Assembly (NCBI GenBank): GCA_035578175.1
Contig: JAQMRL010000011.1
Span: forward strand, 1,437,501 to 1,501,500
Source: Catonia carolina
Taxonomy: Eukaryota; Arthropoda; Insecta; Hemiptera; Achilidae
Length of the DNA: 64,000 nt
Direction: 5' to 3'
In this document: positions 42,881-54,492 of the stretch, one piece after another
How the letters are laid out: every line of letters starts with the position of its first letter
Numbering within the stretch: the first letter of the stretch is position 1
The notes under the pieces: model-generated
The model's database searches: none
Told to the model about the DNA's origin: nothing
Seen by the model: only the letters and a program-made list of their open reading frames with translations
Program-made: the position numbers and the translations under genes

Positions 42881-44439
42881 TCAACCAATAGACGATATAT
42901 TTGTTTATATTTTACTGTAAGGTAGCCTACGTCCTTAAAATACATTGCTAAGTTTAAAAATAGTCGAAAGAGCATATACCTGCAATGTTAAATTGGTGTA
43001 TTTGATGTTCCTTTTTAAAGTTTTGGTTGCTGATAGCACTTTGCAGTTTATTTTATTTGCAAGAGTACACTTTTCTCAACAATTTGATGGATGTTTACTT
43101 ACTTTGTTAGATATTTTCAAAATTTTTTCAATCCGGTTGACGGACATTTTTGAGAATAATTCTGAAAGTACAAAAAAATTTAAAAACTGTTCCATTACCT
43201 TGCAGAGCTATATAAAAAGGTATCTGCAAAATTTTATCTCTTTATCTCTCACCAAAGCCTCAAAAAGGAATTGAATCTGAAAATAACCCATTTTCGGTAA
43301 ATTGACCTCAAAGTATATGGTAATAAGTTTTGTTGAATGATTTTTAACAGTGCTTGCACTCACACTACGTGACCGTTCCATATTTTCACTAATTTATTTT
43401 ATTGGTTTACATAAAATTCCTAGCCCTATAACACTTTTTACTAACCTAATAAAACAAAATTTACCTGCTGGAAATCCTTTTCTTGTACAAGATATGCAAA
43501 AAAGTTAGGAAAATATCAGTGCATGTAGATTTTAGTTACAAGAAAAAACATTATTACACAATTTCTATCCAACATTTTTATAAATTATACATCATTTTAC
43601 GGAGAAAAATCTGGGTAATATAATTAATTTTGTCCGCAATAGTTATTATTTTTTCAAAACTCCCTTCCAACTCCACTTACGCCTTAATTAGCAATTAGGT
43701 ATGTTACTGTAATGACCCCTTGACTACTTAGATGAGTTTATTATTTTTTCCCCATAATAATTTTGACAATTTTAGGAAGTAGTATTATAAACTACAGATA
43801 TTTCGGTAGTTTGCCACTTTGGCACCCCGTAGTCTTAATAGAATTAATTATGAAGGGTGTAGTTCTTTACAATTTCCCCTCCCACCAAAACAGCAGATTT
43901 CTTTATCGTATTTTTGTCGACGTGTTGACTGGTGACCCCGTATATATAGAAAAGAGTCATGTAATAGAGTATATATGTAGTTTTACTGGATGACTCATCA
44001 TTTGCTGTAAAATTGTTCGACCAATAATAAATATAAGAAAATAAAAGTAAGATGAAGAAGACGAAGGAGAAAAACCGAGTACATCGTACTGAGCTTCACT
44101 ACTACATACAGCAGTGAGAGTGAATCGCTTATTCACGCTACCGTATCTGATATAGTCTGAAAGATATTAATACAATGAGAAATGATTTTTTTTGCAAAAA
44201 AAGGTGGTACATTCTGTCTGCCATGAAAAATTCAATGTGTTTGCTTTTATCTGGTTTCATTGCTCTTTATCATTATTTTATTATTAAGGTAAATAACCGT
44301 GGAAAATTGTCAGATCTTAAAAGGATGACCATATATAGACTGAAAATCATCTTACGTTGTGCAAAATTTAATTTATGACCAATCGCAGAGATGGATAATA
44401 ATGTGTAGGCTATAAACCATTAAATTGAAAGCAACGAGT
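42881..44439. other. No gene seen
   Basis: AT-rich; the open stretches here (up to about 109 codons from 42945) have the Phe/Leu/Ile/Lys composition of random AT-rich DNA and no motif. Confidence 0.4.
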
Positions 44440-44765
44440 TATTAGAAGAGAAAGGGAAGTAAAAGATGAATCAGTGGAAGGTGATGGAGCAAGAGGAGGA
44501 GGAAGAAAAGGTAAGAGAGGAAATAAAAGGAAGAAGTTGAGAAAGAGGAAACGGGGAAGGAGAAAAGACAGAAGAAGATTAATAAGAGGATGAGATTGAA
44601 TATTGGAAGAAGGGAAAAAGAAACCGAGGAAGAAGATTAAGGAGACAGAAAAGAATCAAGGAGAGAAAACTGATGAGAGAAAGAGAGAGTAAGAAGAGAG
44701 GGGAATAATTCTTTAATAAGAGGAGGAAGAAGAAAAGGGGAACGAAGAATAAGGAGGAGTAAAAG
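44440..44765 (+). repeat. Polypurine tract, about 320 bp
   Basis: The plus strand is almost wholly A and G, built of irregular GAAG, GAGGA and GGAAG units, with rare pyrimidines. The open stretch seen on the other strand is low-complexity (Leu/Phe/Ser) and not a gene. Confidence 0.85.
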
Positions 44766-44843
44766 TTCCAATACAGTGAATTTTTTCGAAAATTCATCAA
44801 TTTAATTTCTTTTTTAAATATTACAATCACAATTGAGTACCTC

Positions 44844-45022
44844 TTGGCCGGCCCGTTGGTGTAGTGGTTAGCGCAATTGGCTTCTATGCCGGGGTCCCGG
44901 GTACGAATTCCGGTCAGGTGTGGCATTTTTTCAGGTCTCATTTTCATTATTATCATTATCCACCGTCTTTATTAGCAGAAATTTCAGAACATTCAGACGT
45001 AAAACCAAAATAAATAAATAAA
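44844..45022 (+). mobile_element. SINE-B with 8-bp TSD
   Basis: Head TTGGCCGGCCCGTTGGTGTA (box A: TGGTGTAGTGG), CAATTGGCTTCTATGCCGG, box-B-like GGGTACGAATTCC, junction GTCAGGTGTGGCATTTTTT, body to CAGACGTAAAACC and tail AAATAAATAAA. AGTACCTC is duplicated at 44836-44843 and 45023-45030. Confidence 0.88.
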
Positions 45023-45164
45023 AAGTACCTCGTAAAATTTCCATTAAATATTTTTAAAATAAGTCTAAATGTTACATTAACAATCATCCCAGTCAATAAA
45101 CACAAAACTGATTGGTTTTTTATCTAGTGATTAAATTTCTTTTATCCCTAATTTGTAAACGTTG

Positions 45165-45375
45165 CAATCTGTTCAATTTCGAAAAATAAGCATGATAGAC
45201 CATGACCCAATGAGATGAGGATGATATAGTTATATTATGTGTAGATGAGGTAAAGTCGTGTACAGACTCAGGCCGATTATTCTAGAGAGATAATGGTTAA
45301 TTAAACCCTAACCATCAAAGTAAACCAGTAACCACTATTTAGTATTCAAATCCGAAAACACCTTTACTAGGATTT
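45165..45375 (-). mobile_element. SINE-D copy
   Basis: GTTGCAATCTGTTCAATTTC, ACCATGACCCAATGAGATGA, GGTTAATTAAACCCTAACCA, ACTATTTAGTATTCAAATCC match 10449-10742 in the same orientation; the tRNA-like head is lost beyond ACTAGGATTTGA. Confidence 0.65.
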
Positions 45376-45825
45376 GATTATTTATATGTTATTAAATTTG
45401 AAAAATAATACATTTTCAGTATTAGCTCTAAAATTTTTTATGAATATTCTAATAATAACAATTTTATCTAAATTTTGAATTTCGAGATTATAATTATTGT
45501 AAAACTGCAAATTTTCTTTTTTAGTTTGATCTTCGACGTACAATTTCATTAAATTTTAATTTTTTTGACAGTTCATCTCGACTAGTATAGTTTATTAGAT
45601 AAATTTAAATTTTAAACAATTTATTAAATACTTAGAAAATTTGATATTTAAAATAAAATAAATTTTTATCATATTATGAACTTAATAAGTGAAACAAATT
45701 TTGCTTTATTTATTTAATGTAGGCCTATTATAATCAGCGGATCAACATTTTTTCATTTTTTTATTTATTAATCCATAATGGGCATACGTTTCAATAAGTT
45801 AAATTTTAAATTTAGAAACTAAGCA
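45376..45825. other. No gene seen
   Basis: AT-rich filler between two SINE-D pieces. Confidence 0.35.
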
Positions 45826-45931
45826 ACCTTATGACCCAATGAGATAAGGATAACGCGTATGACGTGTATATGAGGTTTAGGTACAAACTCATCCCCACCA
45901 TCCCTGACAGGGTAAGATTAATTGAACCCAA
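45826..45931 (-). mobile_element. SINE-D fragment
   Basis: ACCTTATGACCCAATGAGAT, GAGGTTTAGGTACAAACTCA and AGATTAATTGAACCCAA follow the order of the full copies. Confidence 0.5.
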
Positions 45932-46016
45932 ATATTTTTGACAACCAAATCTGCTTCTTATTACTAATATTATATTAGTAACTATAATAATTAGTAACTA
46001 TATTAGTAATTATAAC

Positions 46017-46278
46017 GGGGCCTCTGAAAAGAACCTACTTTCCACCTTCCAAAAGACACCTTCACTTTAGACACCACAGGGTGTGGCTGTATAATGAAAT
46101 TCATTACTCTCAGAAGAGATAACGTGACTAGTGTCTTTTACACCTCTACTAATTCTGTTTGTAAATGCTTCACTAATAAATTGGCTGACCGTTTGATAAG
46201 AAACAGAATTATTTTTGTAGCCCTGGAACTAGCAGATTAAGTGTAAATAATTATACACTCTACCTGCCTATTATGGGA
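46017..46278 (-). mobile_element. SINE-A, tail missing
   Basis: From GGGGCCTCTGAAAAGAACCT to the head CTACCTGCCTATTATGGGA. Preceded by three near-repeats of TATTAGTAACTATA. Confidence 0.8.
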
Positions 46279-46423
46279 AAAATATTAAAATGGCAGAAAA
46301 ATGTTTGTTTAAATTCATGAGATCATTGAAATAGTACATTTAGGAAAGTAATTGGTTGTAAATGATGACATATTTTATGCATATAAACCAAAAATAAATA
46401 ATTATACAAACTTAACTAGCATC

Positions 46424-46552
46424 CTTCACACCTTTACCTCTTCTGTTCTTAAATGCTTCAGTCATATAATTGGCTGACCATGTGATAAGAAACAGGACTA
46501 CATTTTGTAGCCCTGGAACTATCAGATTGAGTGCAAATAATTTAACACTACC
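46424..46552 (-). mobile_element. SINE-A head fragment
   Basis: CACCTTTACCTCTTCTGTTC, ATTGGCTGACCATGTGATAA, GTAGCCCTGGAACTATCAG and AATAATTTAACACTA only. Same orientation as the copy 145 bp upstream. Confidence 0.75.
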
Positions 46553-47192
46553 AGCAGAAGGTGAACTAAATAAATTAATAAAAACAAAATGGATTATAAC
46601 AGTATAAAATACGTATTAATTTTTATGAAATGCCAGGGGGATGAATTAATGAACTGTTAAAAACAGACAGCATGGTGCCAGATGACACAATATAATAATT
46701 ATTGTATCAATAAACATAAGAGTACATACTTGGATAATGATTAACTATTAAAATGTCAGTAAACAATAATAAATAAAAAAAAGAATGCAATCAAAAACAC
46801 TTACAACAATAAAAATATGAAATCAGGTGATGCAACAGTCAAGTTTCTTTTATAGGCAAGTGAAGGATTTTATTGGAGGGGGTAACGAGTAGTAGACAGC
46901 ATGGTGCCTCAGCGTTTATGTAGTAGAGAATCTACTACACCATTATAGTATTAGTATTGTAGTACTATGTAATACTATAAATAAATAGTACGTGATTTTA
47001 TAACGCAATAATTGTTTTATACGATAAACTCTTACAACTACTCAAATAACGATAAGATTAAAAATTACACAGTGCAGTAAAAATTTATCATTTGACACAA
47101 GTGTTCAAACTAATAAGATATCTATTTGAAAATATTGAACACACCCGCAGATATAATAATACATTTAATAATTTTCTAAATGTTTAAATAAA
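46553..47192. other. No gene; short direct repeat
   Basis: GACAGCATGGTGCC appears at about 46667 and 46897, and GTAGTAGAGAATCTACTAC (46920) is a hairpin. Otherwise AT-rich. Confidence 0.4.
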
Positions 47193-47465
47193 AAAATCTG
47201 GTGTGAAACACTCACATAACTTTCTTTTGCCAATGTATACCATGAATAATATAACCTATGTTCAATCATGAGTAAACAATGTAAAATGAAAAACAACCTA
47301 ATTTTAATCATGCGTGAATGGCGCAAATGAAAATCAACCTCTGGAAAACTTAAAAATAAAAATCAGTAATTACCTTTAGACTAGGTTTAAGGCTCTGTAT
47401 AGAAAAATACTTAAAATAAAAGTTGGAGGCATTTTCATTTTCCATTACTTTGATTGTATTTATTT
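47193..47465 (+). repeat. Repeat B, left part
   Basis: AATCTGGTGTGAAACACTCA, ACTTTCTTTTGCCAATGTA, TTCAATCATGAGTAAACAAT through AATACTTAAAATAAAAGTTG; the copy then diverges. A CG/CA-rich stretch follows at 47551-47585. Confidence 0.7.
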
Positions 47466-47990
47466 GTAGTTAAATTGATTTGAAAAGGTTGAAATAAAAA
47501 ACCGTCTCACTATCCATGAGACCAACATTTTATAGAATTTAAAATTTTGAAACGCGCGCGCGCGCACACACGCACACACCCTCACCAGAGGGTCCAAACA
47601 AAAACAAACTAAAAAAATGCTTAAAACTTAAACATAAACTAAGTTCTATAGTTAGATGCATAGTTTTCATAGTAAAAAATAGTTGTGTAGTCACAACTGC
47701 ACAACTACTTGTACTACTTGTAGTACAATGCTGTGGTAGAAATAATTGTTGTTATAGTTCCGTAGTTTAGTTGTTAAAACTTCAAAATCTTTTACTTGTA
47801 TGTTTTGTTTTTAAAATACTCGTTTTAAAACCGTGTATTTACTACGGAAAATACAATAAAATATAGGGAAAGAAAAATAAACATGCCAATTCTAAAAAAA
47901 ACTTAAATAACCTTAGTCTTAAGCTCTTTAACTTATGGTTATACTGTTGGGTGATATTCTTCGGTTATTTTAATAAATAAGTAAATAGTA

Positions 47991-48849
47991 AAGTATAGAC
48001 GCGGTAATCCGAACACTAAGATGTCCGACCTTTGCGAATTATCGATTTGTGCGGATTATCGATGTCTACAATCTTAGATTTCGGCAATCAAATTACAAAT
48101 ACGATAAACTGTAGGATAAAAAATACAGATTTAACAAAATATGAGAACACAAAATTATAAACGACACTTTATTTGAAACCTGTTACAGGATTATTTTCAT
48201 GTCATTTTAAAACAAAACACAATTTTCAAACAATAGTAACTTGTGATTGCTAGTGCCGTTACTCCCGGGCAAAATGTTATACGATTTTTTTTAACTTTGA
48301 ATTCAGCAGCGGCAGTCTTTCCCCTTATGAACTACGATTTTTCCTGAATTTTCCAATACAATGCCGACTCTCCTCGATAGTAAACTTGATCTGCTGTTAA
48401 ATCCCGTTTTTCTACTTCATCCAGGGATTTTGTTTAAAAATTCTAAAAAATGTTTTAAAATATCACTAGAATTTTTTCACCGGTAACAGTTTAAAGTCTA
48501 ATATTGTATCGTAGTTTGAATTTGTCCAGCCACCCTATACTGGCTTAAAAGTCATCTTTTCCGGTCATTTCCTTGTAGAAAAACGTCGCTTTTGGGTGAG
48601 AATTTCTCCACTGATTATTATAGATTGCCTTGCTCTTTTTTGCAAAAACTATGGGTATAAAGCCCGCTCAGCATCAGGTTTTCTTGCTGCTTTCAATGCT
48701 TTTATTTTCAGTGTCCCACACTTCATTTCTTAGACTTTTTAAAGAATTTTCTAAATGCTAAAAAAATAGTTAAAAACATGATAATAAGTTATCGTTCGGA
48801 TTACTGGAGGTTTCGGTGTACCGGGGTTCGTATTACCGCGACCATACTG
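47991..48849 (-). mobile_element. pogo/Tigger-like DNA element with TA TSD
   Basis: TA flanks at 47989-47990 and 48850-48851. Ends are inverted: AAGTATAGACGCGGTAATCC left, CAGTATGGTCGCGGTAATAC right (reverse complement). Transposase scraps lie on the minus strand. Confidence 0.75.
48230..48740 (-). pseudogene. Tigger/Jerky-type transposase remnant
   Basis: Minus-strand frames read ALKAARKPDAERA, then SIIISGEILTQKRRFST and FKP (the CENP-B-type DNA-binding helices with ..VSGP.L.EKA..F...L....FKAS), followed by KSLDEVEKRDLTADQVYYRG, ESALYWKIQEKS and FIRGKTAAAEFKV. The last part is the start of the DDE nuclease (LTADQVYN.DETGLYWK), where the expected catalytic Asp-Glu of DET is replaced by GES. 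Stops and frameshifts throughout. Confidence 0.75.
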
Positions 48850-48851
48850 TA

Positions 48852-49387
48852 CATAGATTTATTTATATTTTAATTTTTTATTGTTTATATCAATCTGCAG
48901 GTCTACTTTAAACAAGGAAAAAATGAAAAACTGATAAGATGGCCACTTATCCCATTTATTTATCAAACTGTAAATAATGAAATAAAAAAATATATAGATA
49001 TTCGAGTTGCCTTGTAGGCGTAAATTCATTTTGAAAACCAAGCTGTCTAGTTAAACTAGGTTTAATTGTTACATCTTATTCAGTCCTAAATTGATAATTT
49101 AATCAGTTGTATAGTACTTGAACGGAAATTAGATAAATGAAATATATAAATTAAATATATACTAAAATTTAGAAAAAAATTCATCCATTTGCTTCTAGAA
49201 CAAATTGTGATGCAATAGGCCTATACTAGTTGAAAGGCAGGAAGTTCGTGTGATTTTCATATTTTTTTATAAATAAGGTTATATAGTTATTTCTAGAAAA
49301 AATTAATTCATTTGACAATTTTATGATATTCCCCCTTGGAACTGCAAGAACATTCGATCTTGCACTTGTGTTAAGTAAATTTGTGTA
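48852..49387. other. No gene seen
   Basis: AT-rich filler. Confidence 0.35.
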
Positions 49388-49398
49388 ATTATTAATAT

Positions 49399-49783
49399 GT
49401 TGTTGTGGTCATCAGCCGAAAGGCTGGTTTGAACCTGTGGAGGTTTTACTAAGTAAAACAAAGAGAGAAATGGTTTACCATGCCTTCCTCACTGAGTGGA
49501 AAAGTACGCTTATCAGCATACCAGGCCCTCTGAAAAGCACATTTCTTCCACTCTGCAAATGATACTTCATTCACTACAGGGTCTGGCTGTATAATGAAAT
49601 TCATTACTTTCAGAGGAGATAACTCTGATTTGTATCTTTTACACCTCTACCTCTTCTGTTCTTAAATGATTCAGTCATTTAATTGGCTGACCATGTGATA
49701 AGAAACAGAACTATTTATTTTAACCCTGCAACGGACAGATTGAGTGTAAATAATTTGACACTCCACCTGTGTGTTATGGGCAT
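49399..49783 (-). mobile_element. SINE-A, reference full-length copy, 11-bp TSD
   Basis: Family description. Length 385 bp, bounded by ATTATTAATAT at 49388-49398 and 49784-49794. On its own strand the head is TGCCCATAACACACAGGTGG (usually TGCCCATAACGGGCAGG), then GTGTTAAATTATTTGCACTC, a region with GGTTCCAGGGC in other copies that loosely resembles box B, AGAACAGAAGAGGTAGAGGT, GAGTTATCTCCTCTGA, GAATTTCATTATACAGCCAG, TGGAAAGTAGGTGCTTTTC, AGGAAGGCAATGGTAAACC, CTCTAGAGG, a GCCTTTCGGCTGATGACC hairpin and a tail of AAC units. Variable 7-11 bp duplications and the simple-repeat tail indicate LINE-driven retroposition. It has no reading frame. The partner LINE is not seen in this window. Confidence 0.93.
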
Positions 49784-49871
49784 ATTATTAATATTTAAAT
49801 TAAAAAAATCAGCGAGCAGAATTCATTTTAGTTCTTGATATAACTGTTATAAGTTATTACGAATAAAAAAA

Positions 49872-50698
49872 GTATGGAACACACACACGACTTTCTCTTT
49901 CCATTGTATATATACATAACGTGTAGCCCTAATCTATGTTCAATCAATAGTAAACAAAATGAAAATCAATCTCTGTTCGACTTAAACATACGGGAAGTCA
50001 CTGACACTAAACTAGGCTCTGTTGAAAAAAATTCTTAAAGTACTAAAAGTTGTAGATTTTTTCCTTGTTATTACTTTTTTTATATTACACACTTTTGCCG
50101 CAAAATGCGTAATAAAGCCGCAGTTTTAAAAAAATCCAATTTTTTTACCGATTTCGATGAGAAAAATACAGAAAATCACTAATTGACGCTCAACTAAGCG
50201 TTGTAGAAAAAGAACTAGAAATAAAAGTTGTAGAATTTTAAATGTTTTACAACTTTAACTATACAGCCTATACTTTTATGATGTATTTTGAGGCCGCAAT
50301 ATTAAAAAATATATATATATTGCGATATAAAATATGAAATAATGAGGCGATTTTTAAGGAAAATCGTGGGTGCCGTATTTACGAAAATCGCAAACAATTT
50401 AAAAATTGCACGAATAAACTACTGCAGTACTTCCCGTTGACTGATTTTGATTAAAATGTTCGTGTTGGGTTCCCTTATGGTAGACTTATATTACTTAAGT
50501 TACAAGGTTCCATTTCGTACAATTTTCTTTTAGTGAGATTCCTTCACACGCGCGCGCCACGTACACACACACCAATCAACATAATTTTTGGTTTAGGGAG
50601 TCCTGAAAACATGTAATTTCGGTGGAAACTCGATTTAGAAAAATTAACATGAAAGCAATACTTTATTTCCTTGTATTTCATATAGGACAAGAGAAAGT
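49872..50698 (+). repeat. Repeat B, near full length
   Basis: Left end TATGGAACACACACACGACT and CTTTCTCTTTCC; right end GACAAGAGAAAGT (50686-50698). Both tandem internal units are present (AAAATGCGTAATAAAGCCGC and TTTGAGGCCGCAATATTAAA), then AATCGTGGGTGCCGT, ACTTCCCGTTGACTGATTTT and GAAACTCGATTTAGAAAAA. Confidence 0.75.
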
Positions 50699-51069
50699 TT
50701 AAAATTTACGTACAACATAAAAACAATACAACTGTGAAATTTATAAGGAAAGAGGTAAGCTAATGTGACTCATCATAAAACATGGCGTTTCTGCAATTGC
50801 GATGGAAGGTCAAGTTAAGGAAAAAATTACAGGGAAAGAAGAAAAATAAAATATTCAAAGCAATTAATTTGTGTGCATAAATAAGAAAGCCTTCAATGAC
50901 TTACTCATCACCAATGCTCTAACTTTCCTATCATCTACAGAACTGAAATACATAAAACTGAATTTTTTTTACAGGAACTGAAAACTGTTTCTTAGGGACT
51001 GAAAAGAATAACTAAACCATTTGCATTTTGACCACTTCCTTCCAATACTACATAAAGGTATTTATGTAT

Positions 51070-51790
51070 ACCGTATTTACCCATGAAGTGCGCGCCTCCG
51101 TGTAATGTGCGAACTTTGTTTTTGAAAACATTTTTATTGAAAATAGAAACAATAAAAAAAATTATTGAAAAATTAAGATGGTGAAAATAATAACTAAAGA
51201 TTTACCAGAATTTTTAGCAGATTGAAACACTTTTTATTGTAAATTAAATACATTTACAGATTATTAATTATTTTACTTACACTCACTGAAATCTTAAAAA
51301 TTTACATTAGATCTACATGACTGTAATACAGTATTGTAAAACTTCATTTAATCGTCACTGTCATTGTTTACATAATATACTACTGGTATTTGAATATGTG
51401 GAATCACTCTCACTTTGCCATACCATTATAGTCTTCTGTACCGTCCATAGCATTCGAGATGCAGCATTTTTTTAAACTTTTCCTCACTAAATGTTCTGGA
51501 ATTTTGTCCCATGCTTTTAAAATTCATTGAGACATCAAGGTGAATGAAGGCCTCATAATTTTCCCAGAACTTGTTGTTTCTCTGTGTCCTTCTGCTATAC
51601 ATTTTGTGTAAAACTTTTTCATGTTATTTTTAAACGGTCATTTCACACACACGTCTAGTGGCTGCAAGACAGATGTCATCCCTCCCGGAATCACTACTTG
51701 GTCGCACTTTCCGGCCTAATCCGGATAATCTTCTCTTGACATCTTCAGTGAGATGGCCGCAGAAGCTGTCCTAAGGTCTCAAGTTCAATA
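51070..51790 (-). mobile_element. pogo-like element with transposase C-terminal remnant
   Basis: Plus-strand start ATACCGTATTTACCCATGAA, then GCGCGCCTCCGTGTAATGTG looks like the terminal repeat of a pogo/Jerky-type element; no matching right end is seen. On the minus strand near 51790-51420 DSFCGHLTEDVKRRL, VIPGGMTSVLQPLDVCVK, PFKNNMKKFYTKCIAEG and KAWDKIPEHLV, KKCCISNAMDGTED appear in shifting frames. This is the C-terminal half of the DDE domain (D.F..H, PGG.TS.LQPLDV..N.PFK) of the pogo/Jerky family. Frameshifts make it dead. Confidence 0.75.
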
Positions 51791-52629
51791 ACATTTTGTA
51801 ATCAATTTAAGTTACAAATACGAGTAGTTATAAACGTAATAATTTATTATAAGTTATAAGGTGTTATAAGTTTCAAAAGAAATTTTATCTCATTTATTAC
51901 AACCAGATCCCGAAAGAACCTGGATTAAACGGTACAATATTGTAGGATTACGATATTACTGAACATTAGGAGACTTTTTAACAAGACAGAATAATTTTTA
52001 AAATTAAATAATAATTTAAATTAAATTAATTATTAATAAATAATAATAATTAATAATAAAATATTAATTAATTTATTTAAATTAATTTTTAAATAATAAT
52101 TTTTGAAATTTATTACGTTCGAAATGGTAAGATTCGGTACTATCTTGAAAATGGCGTTCTTAAGGCAATAAGAACGGAATTGCAAACATGGAAATTTCGA
52201 TTATTGCAACACCGATTTCAACCGCTTTACTTCATTACTGTGACTGTGACCCTGATAATTCAATATAATAAATCTGTTCATAGTTTATATAATTTTATTA
52301 TGCTACTTGCACGTGGCAACTATATAGCAGTCTGCAGTTACAAGTGAGAGGCAGTTAGGTAAATAGTAACTGTAGTAATATGTTATAAAATACATTTGAA
52401 AATATATTAGTGTTGTGTATAAAAGAGCAATATAGTATTTCACTGGCAGGCAATGAGTCAGTAAAACTGACAAGATCGGTTATGTTTCATCACTCTGTCA
52501 CGGAAATTGTAACTACAGGATAAGATTGTTATAGAATAAGACATATGAATTACTCCCAATGCTAAAAATCAAAATTATTGTGCAAAATGTAAATACCGGA
52601 TTTTTTTGTCTTTAATTTATTTTTGGTTT
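51791..52629. other. No gene seen
   Basis: AT-rich, with an almost pure A/T block at about 52000-52100. Confidence 0.4.
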
Positions 52630-52793
52630 ATTTAAAGTCGCATTTACAGCTTGGTCATAAGCGATTACTGAGGGTTTTGGTACTGTCATAGTGGTTTTTA
52701 ACGTGTTAAAATTTTCAGACCCTAGCCGGAAATCGCACCCAGGACCTTCCGCTTTGTAGGTTAGCGCGGAAGTCACTACGTCACGGAGGTAAA
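52630..52793 (-). mobile_element. SINE-C copy
   Basis: Minus strand: ACCTCCGTGACGTAGTGACT head, GCGCTAACC, box-B-like GGGTGCGATTTCCGG, CTAGGGTCTGAAAATT, and the tail AATCGCTTATGACC ... TGCGACTTTAAATAAA. It resembles 8225-8395 closely. Confidence 0.7.
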
Positions 52794-52819
52794 AATCTTT
52801 AATTTATATGTTGTACATT

Positions 52820-53300
52820 TTCCTTGGTTTAATACTTGACAGACGTCTACCGTGGAAACCACACGTTGCACACGTCAGAGCAATCTCAGACTCACGGTTC
52901 GTACGTTGTATGGCGTCTTAGATCGCAAATCCTCGCTACCTCTACACTTAAAAGTCATCCTCTATAAATCACTAGTACGGCCAATTTGGCAACATAGTGG
53001 ACCAATTTTTGGAGCCTGTCACAAAATAACACTGAATATTCTTCAAAGACACCAGTCAAAAGCACTTAGAGCAATAACAAACGCACCTTTTTACGTAACC
53101 AATCATACCCTTCACAAAGACCTGAAAATACCAACGGTTCGAGACATTGTAAACGCAACTTACAACTTCATTACACACAAAGACAATTGACCACATAAAT
53201 CCAAATTTACAATCTCTTTCAACTAACGCACTCCCTGTTAAAAGACAACTGAAACGAAAGTGGAATAGGGATCTTCTTCGACCACCATAAAAAAGCATTT
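52820..53300 (+). pseudogene. Jockey-clade LINE, RT C-terminal region
   Basis: The frame from 52820 reads FLGLILDRRLPWKPHVAHVR; a frameshift near 52870 leads into SNLRLTV, LYGVLDRKSSLPLHLKVILY, KSLVRPIWQHSGPIFGACHK, NILQRHQSKALRAITNAPF, YVTNHTLHKDLKIPTVRDIV and a stop at 53188. Downstream a shifted frame gives RTPC, TTETKVE. YLGL.LD..L.W, LLYK..L.PIW, LQR.QSK.LR.I..APWYV.N..LH.DL.IPTV is a textbook Jockey ORF2 pattern. The RT catalytic core upstream is absent: 5' truncation. Confidence 0.85.
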
Positions 53301-53784
53301 CAATTTAACTTGTCATGCCTGTTAAATTTCATAAAAAATCAAAAAAGAAAATCATTTCATAAGAAAAAAATCATCCATCATAGTTTATAAATCAGTTGTA
53401 AATAAAAATAAACGTGAAGCCAAAAAATATGTATATTTAATATATTTTATTTTATTTATTTTTATGCGACAAAACGTGTTTCGCTGAATTACAGGTTAAA
53501 GACTTTGTTCTCTCTACTCCATCGTAAATCACAGTTACCTTTTAAACAAAATCAAATTGGTACAACTACCTTTTAATCCGATATGGATGTATGAAGCTTT
53601 GATCCATTTTATGTAAGAATGTATGGAGCAAGATTCAGCGAAAAAATCATGCGTAGAGACAGGATACAAACTTTTCAAACAAATTTCTTGGTTTAATCAC
53701 ATGTACATAATCACATGTACAAATAATTTCCTAATACAAATGAATTGTGGACGTACGGGATACAATTCTGAGGGACAACAAAAA

Positions 53785-54030
53785 TTTCCAATATTGACAT
53801 TTTAGAACGTTTTCAAACAAAATTTTTACGATCATCTCTTAGGATACCATGGTACCTACGAAACAAATATATCTATAACGACATACGACTTAACTCAGTT
53901 AGGCAGGAAATTACACGATTTAGCAAAACATACAAAGACTAAACGGACATCCAAAACATCTCGCGATAAACTTATAGGACAACAAACCCTATACGTTTAC
54001 AAGACTTAACAGATACAATGAGTTGGATTT
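53785..54030 (+). pseudogene. Jockey-like LINE C-terminal fragment
   Basis: ILERFQTKFLRSSLRIPWYL, RNKYIYNDIRLNSVRQEITR and FSKTYKD before a stop, then shifted TTNPIRLQDLT. Same portion as at 52820-53190 but from a different subfamily (IPWYLRN..I..D). Followed by T-rich sequence that may be its 3' UTR. Confidence 0.7.
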
Positions 54031-54390
54031 ACTTAACTGATTCGAACCCAATTAACTTTTTATTTTCGATATTTTTATGTGTATGTGTATAAATGTTTTC
54101 TTTTTTCAATTTTGAATCATTTCATAATTAATTTTAAAAATTACAAAAGGTTATCTGTAACAATTATTATTAATGTATAATGTTGTAAATTTGTATTTTT
54201 TATGTTAACCTTATTACTTATTGTTCTTGTTCCTTTATAACAGAACAGATTGTAATTTTGCTGGTTTGATATAGTTATGTAAAAAAAAAATAATACAAAT
54301 GAAACTCTACATCGATACCTCAACGAAGAAACAGATGCACACAACAATTACCGACCATTAACAACAATTTATACAGTCATTGCCATTCAA
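54031..54390. other. No gene seen
   Basis: AT-rich; may include decayed LINE 3' UTR. Confidence 0.35.
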
Positions 54391-54492
54391 TAAGTGAGTG
54401 ATGAAAAAATGCTAGACCTAACCGGGAATCGATCTCAGGATCCGTGACGTAGAGACAATAAATTTCTCTGACCACTGCACCACGGGCTGGCC
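54391..54492 (-). mobile_element. SINE-B 5' half
   Basis: Minus strand: GGCCAGCCCGTGGTGCAGTG (box A), TAGAGACAATAAA-region, box-B-like GAGATCGATTCCCGG, GTTAGGTCTAGCATTTTTTC and the start of the body. The 3' body is lost. Confidence 0.65.

Noticed and set aside
42945..43274. 109-codon open stretch
   Set aside because: AT-rich low-information composition, no motif, no flanking gene signals.
44579..44956. 125-codon open stretch on the minus strand
   Set aside because: Made of polypyrimidine sequence opposite the polypurine tract plus a SINE-B head.
49399..49783. SINE-A as a solo LTR, because many copies begin TG and end CA
   Set aside because: Target duplications vary from 7 to 11 bp, too long and variable for LTR integrases, and the end is an AAC-repeat tail.
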